5,688 nucleotides of DNA from Mariprofundus sp. GTDB lineage: Bacteria; Pseudomonadota; Zetaproteobacteria; Mariprofundales; Mariprofundaceae. The notes beneath the pieces are model-generated. The model ran no database searches and was not told the DNA's origin. It was given only the letters and a program-made list of their open reading frames with translations. The stretch spans positions 1 to 5,688 of the forward strand of contig JAJFLF010000283.1 in assembly GCA_021772845.1 (NCBI GenBank), given 5' to 3'. Positions 1-5,461 of the stretch are shown in pieces; position 1 is the first letter of the stretch; every line of letters starts with the position of its first letter. The position numbers and the translations under genes are program-made.

Positions 1-93
1 GCATTGATTCTACTTGGGGTAGGGCTTTCTGGACGAAATCAATACGGATGAATATTGCCTCGGCTGTTCGCTTTAAAATAGCCCGTTAATCAT

Positions 94-105
94 GAAATTA
101 ATTTC
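94..105. repeat. 12-bp perfect palindrome GAAATTAATTTC
   Basis: The two halves GAAATT and AATTTC are exact reverse complements with no spacer. The site lies 75 bases before pheA in the AT-rich part of the leader. Such a site could bind a dimeric regulator. It does not match a TyrR or TrpR operator that I recognise, and a chance palindrome in AT-rich DNA is quite possible. Confidence 0.35.
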
Positions 106-136
106 GGTTTAGCTATGTTGCATCAGATGGGCCTTT

Positions 137-142
137 AAGAGG
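137..142 (+). promoter_or_regulatory. Shine-Dalgarno-like AAGAGG upstream of tiny leader frames
   Basis: AAGAGG lies 38 bases before the pheA ATG, too far to serve pheA directly. It is spaced seven bases from TTG 150, which opens a 12-codon frame ending at TGA 186-188, just inside pheA. It is only two bases from ATG 145, which opens an eight-codon frame ending at TAG 169-171. Either could act as a leader peptide coupled to pheA, whose own ribosome site is poor. Expression is unproven. Confidence 0.25.
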
Positions 143-180
143 ACATGGATTGCGCCTTTCGCTGCTGCTAGGTTGCAGGC

Positions 181-1332
181 ATGGGTGATTTGGAAACAAA
201 ATTAAACAAACTCCGTGTCTCGATTGATGCGGTTGATGATGAAATTCTTGAGTTGATCCGCAAGCGTGCGCAGTTGGCTACGCAGGTGGGTGAGGCCAAG
301 CAGAATACAGGTAATGCGCCATTTTATGTGCCGAGCCGTGAGGCTTCGATTATTCGAAGATTATTGTCGCAGAATGATGCGGCGGCTGAATGTTCACATG
401 AAACCAAGATCCCTGATGCGGCGATTCATGGCATTTATCGTGAAATAATCGGAGCCTGTTTAGCGCTCGAGCATCCGATGACCATTGCATATTTGGGCCC
501 TGAAGGGACGTTTAGTCATACCGCATCGACGCGACAGTTTGGTGCAACGCCAAAATATATGGCATGTGGTTCTTTGGCTATGGTATTTGATGAAGTGGAA
601 TCAGGCCGTGCGACCTATGGTGTGGTGCCGGTAGAAAATGCCTTTGAAGGTGCTGTGACCCCGACACTGGATCTGTTTGCTGATATGGAGCGTAATGTCT
701 TTATCTGTGCTGAAGTACAGCTCTCTATCCATCATCATCTGTTCTCTTATGCCGATAGTCTTGATGAGATTGAAACCGTCATTTCACATCCGCAGCCATT
801 GGGACAGTGCCGTAACTGGATTGCTTCACATCTGCCCAATGCCCGTTTGATGGAATCGTCATCAACAATTCGCGCTGCACAAATTGTTGATGAGGCAAAA
901 TCAAACAACGCCAGTGCCCTGGAATGGGAAAAATGTGCTGTGGTTGGGCCATATTCCATTGTTGATCAGTCGGCTCTGCCACTGGTACAACGAAATATTG
1001 AAGACTTTCATGATAATACCACGCGTTTCTTTGTCATTGGGCAGCATGATTCTCCAGCGTCAGGTGAAGATAAAACGTCCTTGGTGATGTCGATTAAAGA
1101 TGAGCCGGGTGCGCTACATAAATTGATCACCTCATTTGCCGAACGTGGTATTGGTCTGACGCGCATTGAATCGCGTCCATCCAAGAAGCAGCTTTGGCAG
1201 TATGTCTTTTTTGCTGATATAGAAGGTCATCGTGATGATGCTGGAGTGGCTGAAGCTATTGCTGAGATTCAGTCGAAACTGGGTGGTTTTATCAAAGTGC
1301 TGGGGTCATACCCGGTTTCCAGACCGCTTTAA
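181..1332 (+). CDS. pheA: Bifunctional chorismate mutase / prephenate dehydratase (P-protein)
   Basis: This cytoplasmic enzyme converts chorismate to prephenate and then to phenylpyruvate, the committed route to phenylalanine. The 383-residue length is normal for the fused family. Residues 1-98 form an AroQ mutase domain; R12, R29, K40, R53 and E54 align with the E. coli residues R11, R28, K39, R51 and E52. The dehydratase domain spans about 101-290, with YLGPEGTFSH (104-113), VVPVEN (148-153), SHPQP (202-206) and NTTRF (279-283), whose T281 is the expected catalytic threonine. A C-terminal ACT domain follows (about 299-383), with GALH (310-313) and ESRP (330-333), the motifs that bind phenylalanine in E. 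coli PheA, so feedback inhibition is likely. The ATG at 181 fits the family N-terminus, and an in-frame TAG at 169-171 rules out a longer protein. Its ribosome site is weak (AGG at 170-172). hisC follows after 12 bases. Confidence 0.97.
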   Translation: MGDLETKLNKLRVSIDAVDDEILELIRKRAQLATQVGEAKQNTGNAPFYVPSREASIIRRLLSQNDAAAECSHETKIPDAAIHGIYREIIGACLALEHPMTIAYLGPEGTFSHTASTRQFGATPKYMACGSLAMVFDEVESGRATYGVVPVENAFEGAVTPTLDLFADMERNVFICAEVQLSIHHHLFSYADSLDEIETVISHPQPLGQCRNWIASHLPNARLMESSSTIRAAQIVDEAKSNNASALEWEKCAVVGPYSIVDQSALPLVQRNIEDFHDNTTRFFVIGQHDSPASGEDKTSLVMSIKDEPGALHKLITSFAERGIGLTRIESRPSKKQLWQYVFFADIEGHRDDAGVAEAIAEIQSKLGGFIKVLGSYPVSRPL

Positions 1333-1333
1333 C

Positions 1334-1338
1334 AAGGA
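1334..1338 (+). promoter_or_regulatory. hisC ribosome binding site (AAGGA)
   Basis: AAGGA begins just after the pheA TAA stop and is six bases from ATG 1345. It decides this start over the in-frame ATG at 1360. Confidence 0.75.
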
Positions 1339-1344
1339 ATTACA

Positions 1345-2445
1345 ATGACAATTGATTGGATGGCACGTGCTGTTGCACAGACTGCTGGTCTTTACCCTTA
1401 TGTACCGGGTAAACCGGTAGAACTATTGTTGCGTGAAAAAGGGCTTTCTCATGCTGTGAAGCTGGCTTCTAATGAAAATCCGTATGGCTCATCACCGAAA
1501 GCGATTGTAGCGATGCAGCAGGTTGCATCTGAGGTGCATCGTTATCCGGATGGCGATGCGAATGTATTGAAACTGAAATTGGCTCAGTTTCATGCTGTTG
1601 AGAGAGATCAAATATTGATCGGTAATGGTTCCAATGAAGTGCTGGAGTTAGTGATTCGCAGTTTTGCTGGTCCGGGTGATGAAGTGATCTATGCCCGGCG
1701 TGCGTTTATTGTCTATGCATTGGCGACACAGGCTGCAGGAGCAGCTGGTATCGCAGTGCCTGAATCCGACGGTTTAACACACGATCTTGATGCGATGGCG
1801 GAAGCTGTCACGGACAAAACGAAAGTTGTCTGCATTGCCAATCCGAATAATCCGACCGGAACGTTATTGTCGAATGACGAGATTCAATCGTTTTTAGATC
1901 GTCTGCCGCGTGATGTTATCGTGATTGTTGATGAAGCATATTATGATTTTGTGGCGCATGAGCTGGGTGATTCAGTGCATTCATTAACACATCCGGGTCT
2001 GGTGATAAGTAGAACATTCTCCAAGGCTTATGGTCTTGCCGGCTGTCGCGTAGGTTATGCGGTTGCGGATGCTGAAATTGTTGGTTTGGTGAATCGTTTT
2101 CGCGAACCGTTTAATGTTAATCTGTTTGCTCAGGCAGCCGCAATAGCTGCGTTGGATGATCGTGAGTGGGTGACATCTAAAGTAGCTGAAACAGCACAGG
2201 AACGCGATAAGCTGGAAGTGGCTCTTGATAGTATGAATCTTCTGGGAGGGCACTGTTTTGGTAATTTTGTGCTGCTTCGCCACACTAAAAGTGCAGATAT
2301 TTTGAGCCGTTTGGAAGATCAGGGCATTATTCCTCGTCCATTAGCAGGATATGGTATGCCTGAATATTTACGTATATCCGTTGGTTCTGCTGAGGAAAAC
2401 GAACTATTTTTAACAGCGTTAGAGAAGATTGCAGGAGAACTTTAA
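1345..2445 (+). CDS. hisC: Histidinol-phosphate / aromatic aminotransferase (PLP, class I/II)
   Basis: This is a PLP-dependent aminotransferase of the HisC family, 366 residues, close to the usual 350-370. Visible motifs are ASNENPYG (41-48), the RYPD segment with Y67, GNGSNE (93-98), NPNNPTG (166-172), DEAYYDF (196-202) and SRTFSKAYGLAG (222-233). K227 is the expected Schiff-base lysine, D196 and Y199 contact the cofactor ring, and R235 its phosphate. A YLRISVG segment near the C-terminus carries R343, a likely substrate-carboxylate ligand. HisC converts imidazole-acetol phosphate to histidinol phosphate, but homologues in this locus (called hisHb in Pseudomonas) are thought to be broad-specificity enzymes that also use aromatic keto acids. 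Its place between pheA and tyrA supports that inference. The ATG at 1345 has a good ribosome site (AAGGA, 1334-1338, six-base spacing). The next ATG at 1360 lacks one. No other his genes are present. Confidence 0.95.
   Translation: MTIDWMARAVAQTAGLYPYVPGKPVELLLREKGLSHAVKLASNENPYGSSPKAIVAMQQVASEVHRYPDGDANVLKLKLAQFHAVERDQILIGNGSNEVLELVIRSFAGPGDEVIYARRAFIVYALATQAAGAAGIAVPESDGLTHDLDAMAEAVTDKTKVVCIANPNNPTGTLLSNDEIQSFLDRLPRDVIVIVDEAYYDFVAHELGDSVHSLTHPGLVISRTFSKAYGLAGCRVGYAVADAEIVGLVNRFREPFNVNLFAQAAAIAALDDREWVTSKVAETAQERDKLEVALDSMNLLGGHCFGNFVLLRHTKSADILSRLEDQGIIPRPLAGYGMPEYLRISVGSAEENELFLTALEKIAGEL
2433..2438 (+). promoter_or_regulatory. tyrA ribosome binding site (AGGAGA) within hisC
   Basis: AGGAGA lies in the last codons of hisC, 11 bases before ATG 2450. 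The spacing is a little long, but the match is the strongest in the region. It supports ATG 2450 over the upstream TTG at 2429, which lies 5' of this site. Confidence 0.65.
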
Positions 2446-2449
2446 GCCC

Positions 2450-3334
2450 ATGAATCCAATACAGCATATGGTCGTGATTGGCACAGGCCTGATTGGAGGC
2501 TCACTGAGTCTGGCTTTGAAAAAAGCAGGAAGAGTTGAGCGTGTAACCGGAGTAGGGCGTAGCCGAGCTAATCTGGAGTTGGCCAAAGAACTCAATATTG
2601 TGGACGACTGGACTCATGATATAACTGAAGCAGTGCGTGGTGCAGACCTGGTGGTGCTGGCAGTTCCCATGACAGCATATGAATCGGTATTCAAGGCGAT
2701 AGCGGTCAATCTCTCAGCAACGGCAATTATCACTGATGCAGGTAGCACCAAACAGTCAGCGATGAATGCAGCGCGATCTCTTTTGCCTGATAGTTCCCAG
2801 TTTGTGGCCGGCCATCCGATTGCAGGTACGGAACAATCCGGCGCAGGAGCGGCTTTTTCTGAATTATTTGAAGAGCGCCTCTGTATCCTTACCCCTGATG
2901 AAGATACCAATCCTGAAGCTGTAGAGCGGGTGCAGGAGATATGGCAGGCCGTAGGCAGCCGTGTAATGCGTATGGCACCTGTGGAACATGATGATTTTCT
3001 GGCAGCAGTCAGTCATTTGCCACATCTGGCAGCTTTTGCACTGGTGAATGCAGTGCGCAAGCAGGGCAATGAAGAACACGAGCCGTTTGAATTTGCAGCA
3101 GGAGGCTTTCGGGATTTTACACGCATAGCTTCATCTTCACCACAGATGTGGCGTGATATTGCCCTGTGTAATCGCGATGCAGTAGTTCGCCAGCTGGATG
3201 CGCTGCAAGATGAGTTAAGTGGGTTAAAAGATGCTCTGCAATCAGATGACGGCGAGCAGTTGTTGGAACATTTTACTTCAGCCAAACAAGCACGTGATGA
3301 ATGGCTGGAAACGTATGGGAAATCATTAATATGA
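2450..3334 (+). CDS. tyrA: Prephenate / arogenate (cyclohexadienyl) dehydrogenase
   Basis: TyrA oxidatively decarboxylates prephenate to 4-hydroxyphenylpyruvate (or arogenate to tyrosine) in the cytoplasm. From the ATG at 2450 the protein has 294 residues. It has a Rossmann domain with GTGLIGGSL (11-19), then GHPIAGTEQSG (121-131), SHLPH (188-192) and GGFRDFTRIA (218-227). By alignment with Aquifex TyrA, H122, H192 and R225 match the catalytic and substrate-binding H147, H217 and R250. There is no ACT or mutase domain, so any tyrosine inhibition would act at the active site. I chose ATG 2450 because AGGAGA (2433-2438) lies 11 bases upstream, inside the end of hisC. The frame is also open from a TTG at 2429 (301 residues), but there the same ribosome site would lie downstream of the start. 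hisC ends four bases before this gene. The gene's TGA stop overlaps the aroA start. Confidence 0.95.
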   Translation: MNPIQHMVVIGTGLIGGSLSLALKKAGRVERVTGVGRSRANLELAKELNIVDDWTHDITEAVRGADLVVLAVPMTAYESVFKAIAVNLSATAIITDAGSTKQSAMNAARSLLPDSSQFVAGHPIAGTEQSGAGAAFSELFEERLCILTPDEDTNPEAVERVQEIWQAVGSRVMRMAPVEHDDFLAAVSHLPHLAAFALVNAVRKQGNEEHEPFEFAAGGFRDFTRIASSSPQMWRDIALCNRDAVVRQLDALQDELSGLKDALQSDDGEQLLEHFTSAKQARDEWLETYGKSLI

Positions 3335-4680
3335 ATGTTGGTGGAACACTAATTGCAGGTCCGGCTAGCGGACCATTGAAAGGGGATATTGTCGTGCCCG
3401 GTGATAAGTCGATGTCGCATCGTTCGGTGATGCTGGCCTCACTGGCCGATGGTGTGACTGAAGTGCACGGTTTTTTACCTGGTGAAGATAATATTTCAAC
3501 AGCCAAGATGTTCATTGATATGGGTGTAAAGATTGAATGGCTTAATGATGAGAAAACATCATTGCGTATTCATGGTGTGGGTCTGCATGGTTTGAAAGCG
3601 CCCGATGCTCTGTTGGATGCCGGTAATGCAGGTACTTGCGTACGCTTGATGACAGGTGTTCTCGCTGGACAGGATTTTGCCTCTACAATCACTGGTGATG
3701 CTTCCTTGTGTAAACGTCCAATGAAACGGGTGGTTGACCCCGTGCGTCGTATGGGAGCAAAGGTGGAAGGTGGTGATGGTGGTAATATGCTGCCGATTAC
3801 CATTACTGGCGGTAAATTAAACGCAATTCACCATATCTCTGAAATAGCCAGTGCACAGGTAAAATCATGTGTGCTGCTGGCGGGATTGTATGCTGATGGC
3901 GTGACAAAGGTAAATGAGCCTAAGCCAACCCGCGATCATACTGAACGTATGTTGCCGTTATTCGGTCAGCCGGTTGATGTGGCTGATGATGGTACGATCT
4001 CTTTAAATCCTGTTGATAAGTTAATTGCTCCTGATTCTGCTGTACATATTCCTGCCGATCCTTCATCGGCCTGTTTTTTTGCAGTCGCAGCGAGTTTGGT
4101 GCCCGGTTCTGACGTTACCCTGAAAAGTATCGGTATTAATGCGCGTCGGGATGGTTGGCGCCGGGTGATGAACGGCATGGGTGCTGATTTGACATTGTTG
4201 AATGAGAGCATGGTGGGCAAGGAACCTGTTGCAGATGTGCGTGTACTCTCCGGTGGGTTGCATACGTTGAATGTGGATGCGAATGATGTGCCGGATGCGA
4301 TTGATGAGTTTCCAGTGATTTTTGCTGCAGCATCGTTGGCTGATGGTGAGTTCGTTTTGGCCGATGCAGAAGAGCTGCGGGTGAAAGAGTCAGACCGTAT
4401 TGCTGTGATGGCAGATGCGCTGCGTGCAGCAGGTGCTGATATTGAAGAAAAACATGATGGGGCAGTGATTCAGGGTTTGTCTTCATTGTCTGGTGATGCG
4501 AATGTTGATGCGCATGGTGATCATCGTATTGCCATGGCGATGGCTGTAGCTGCGCAGCGGGCGAATGCTGAAATTCGTATTCATAATGCTTCCGCGATTG
4601 CGACCAGCTTTCCAAATTTCGTATCGTTGGCGCAGAGTATCGGTATGAATGTACGTTGGGCTGACGAGGGTGAGGTTTAA
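3331..4680 (+). CDS. aroA: 3-phosphoshikimate 1-carboxyvinyltransferase (EPSP synthase, class II type)
   Basis: AroA joins phosphoenolpyruvate to shikimate-3-phosphate to form EPSP, the sixth shikimate-pathway step. The 449-residue product shows PGDKSMSHR (23-31; K26, S27, R31), GNAGT (98-102), KRPM (128-131; R129), SAQVK (174-178), RDHTE (201-205), IDEFP (324-328; D325 is the likely catalytic acid), RVKESDR (350-356; E353 and R356) and HGDHRIAM (395-402; R399). SAQVK, RDHTE and IATSFP are the class II pattern shared with CP4-like and Pseudomonas-type enzymes, not the E. coli class I pattern. The start is ATG 3331, which overlaps the tyrA stop as ATGA and suggests translational coupling. The frame also opens at an ATG at 3301, directly after an in-frame stop at 3298-3300. 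That start would add ten residues, has no ribosome site and reaches further into tyrA, so I rejected it. A weak GGGA lies at 3317-3320. Confidence 0.96.
   Translation: MNVGGTLIAGPASGPLKGDIVVPGDKSMSHRSVMLASLADGVTEVHGFLPGEDNISTAKMFIDMGVKIEWLNDEKTSLRIHGVGLHGLKAPDALLDAGNAGTCVRLMTGVLAGQDFASTITGDASLCKRPMKRVVDPVRRMGAKVEGGDGGNMLPITITGGKLNAIHHISEIASAQVKSCVLLAGLYADGVTKVNEPKPTRDHTERMLPLFGQPVDVADDGTISLNPVDKLIAPDSAVHIPADPSSACFFAVAASLVPGSDVTLKSIGINARRDGWRRVMNGMGADLTLLNESMVGKEPVADVRVLSGGLHTLNVDANDVPDAIDEFPVIFAAASLADGEFVLADAEELRVKESDRIAVMADALRAAGADIEEKHDGAVIQGLSSLSGDANVDAHGDHRIAMAMAVAAQRANAEIRIHNASAIATSFPNFVSLAQSIGMNVRWADEGEV
4672..4676 (+). promoter_or_regulatory. cmk ribosome binding site (GAGGT) within aroA
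   Basis: GAGGT overlaps the final codons of aroA and is six to seven bases from the cmk ATG at 4683. It fits continued translation along one mRNA. Confidence 0.7.
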
Positions 4681-4682
4681 AG

Positions 4683-5375
4683 ATGGCTGATTGGGCAGCT
4701 ACCGAAGGTTTGACGATTGCCATAGATGGACCATCAGGTTCAGGTAAGGGCACAGTAGCGAAGATGTTGGCTGATGAGGTGGGACTGCCGGTACTCGATA
4801 CAGGTTTGCTTTATCGATTGACTGGTTCAGTTGCACTGAAACGTGGTGTCTCATTGCAGTCGGAATCTGATGTTGCTGCTCTGGTCGACTGTTTGTTGGA
4901 TGAGATTAACTGGACTGTCGATGGAATATTTTTAGCAGGTGAAAATGTGACTGCGGGATTGCGCTCCGAGCAAGTCGGTGCGGCAGCATCTCAAGTGGCA
5001 GCGATGCCATCGGTGCGTGAAAAACTGTTGGGCTTGCAACATAAGCTGGCTGAAAAGGGCTGTATTATGGATGGTCGTGATATTGGTACGGTGGTATTAC
5101 CCGGTGCGCCAGCAAAGTTTTTTTTAACCGCTTCTGTGCGCGAACGGGCTCGCAGGCGTTGGGTTCAGCTCAAAGATGATAGTGATAGCAGCCTTGAAGG
5201 CGTACTTGAAGAGTTGAAAGTACGTGACCAACGTGATGCTGAACGTCAGCATGCGCCGCTGAAACAGGCAGATGATGCGATTACCATTGATTCGACCACC
5301 TTGCGTGTCGATGAAGTCGTTGATCGCATGCTTGGTGTATTGGAACGAAGAAAGCTGATTGCAAGGTCAGCCTGA
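4683..5375 (+). CDS. cmk: Cytidylate kinase (CMP/dCMP kinase)
   Basis: Cmk transfers a phosphate from ATP to CMP or dCMP, recycling nucleotides from RNA turnover and lipid synthesis. The 230 residues match the long bacterial type (about 225). Motifs are the Walker A loop GPSGSGKGT (16-24, K22), LDTGLLYR (38-45, the CMP-site loop), SVRE (110-113, R112), DGRDIGT (130-136, R132 and D133) and RDQRDAER (181-188), where R181 and D185 match the CMP-contacting residues of E. coli Cmk. The region around 63-105 is the NMP-binding insert typical of bacterial Cmk. The ATG at 4683 has a clear GAGG (4672-4675, seven-base spacing) within the last codons of aroA, which ends two bases upstream. The gene ends with three consecutive in-frame stop codons, TGA TAA TAG (5373-5381). 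Cmk next to rpsA is a widely conserved pairing. Confidence 0.96.
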   Translation: MADWAATEGLTIAIDGPSGSGKGTVAKMLADEVGLPVLDTGLLYRLTGSVALKRGVSLQSESDVAALVDCLLDEINWTVDGIFLAGENVTAGLRSEQVGAAASQVAAMPSVREKLLGLQHKLAEKGCIMDGRDIGTVVLPGAPAKFFLTASVRERARRRWVQLKDDSDSSLEGVLEELKVRDQRDAERQHAPLKQADDAITIDSTTLRVDEVVDRMLGVLERRKLIARSA

Positions 5376-5461
5376 TAATAGATAAATAAAATCACGAGAT
5401 TAAAAACACACAACACTGAATAACAATTCTTGATGAATTGAGTAACCGGGACGGTAATAAC
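5376..5461 (+). promoter_or_regulatory. cmk-rpsA intergenic region and rpsA leader
   Basis: This 86-base AT-rich gap is the only sizeable spacing inside the cluster. No GC-rich hairpin with a T-run follows cmk, so read-through into rpsA is likely. An extra rpsA promoter in or just before this gap would be expected by analogy with E. coli. The best pair I can find is TTGCAA (5359-5364) with GATAAA (5381-5386) at 16-bp spacing, four of six matches each, which is weak. The leader carries a hairpin at 5424-5440 and no strong ribosome site, compatible with S1 autoregulation. Confidence 0.4.
5424..5440 (+). repeat. Inverted repeat CAATTC-TTGAT-GAATTG in the rpsA leader
   Basis: Six perfect base pairs enclose a five-base loop, ending 21 bases before the rpsA ATG. 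The stem is AT-rich and is not followed by a T-run, so it is not an intrinsic terminator. It could be part of a folded translation-initiation region like that of E. coli rpsA, where S1 represses its own synthesis; this is inference. Confidence 0.4.

Larger units (their letters stand above)
1..180. other. Non-coding leader region upstream of pheA
   Basis: I see no supportable gene here. The longest frame entering from the left edge stops at 87-89 and another at 49-51. Neither resembles SerC, the usual upstream neighbour in Pseudomonas, although a short unidentified 3' end cannot be excluded. The reverse strand has no start followed by more than a few codons. The section from 72 to 110 is AT-rich and would be a reasonable place for the operon promoter, but no -35/-10 pair with acceptable spacing is visible. 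It contains the palindrome at 94-105 and the leader-frame signals at 137-188. Confidence 0.6.

Noticed and set aside
62..83. GGCT...AGCC short inverted repeat in the leader
   Set aside because: Only four pairs around a 14-base loop and no T-run after it; too weak for a terminator or attenuator.
51..119. Promoter candidates TAAAAT (74-79) and TATGTT (114-119)
   Set aside because: Neither has a recognisable -35 element at 16-18 bp; in AT-rich sequence such hexamers occur by chance.
1984..2283. Minus-strand open frame of 99 codons inside hisC
   Set aside because: It is antisense to strongly conserved hisC codons, with no ribosome site or family resemblance; a shadow frame.
2429..2449. TTG start for tyrA, seven residues longer
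   Set aside because: The strong AGGAGA site is downstream of this TTG and correctly upstream of ATG 2450.
3301..3330. Upstream ATG for aroA adding ten residues
   Set aside because: It directly follows an in-frame stop, lacks a ribosome site and lies deeper in tyrA; ATG 3331 with the ATGA overlap is more natural.
3310..3334. Programmed -1 frameshift joining tyrA to aroA
   Set aside because: No X-XXY-YYZ heptamer is in register before the tyrA stop, and aroA has its own ATG at the overlap.
4136..4753. Open frame of 205 codons on the minus strand opposite aroA and cmk
   Set aside because: The product is a low-complexity His/Gln/Pro/Ser-rich string typical of reading a real gene backwards. It lies wholly within well-supported genes on the other strand and resembles no family I know.
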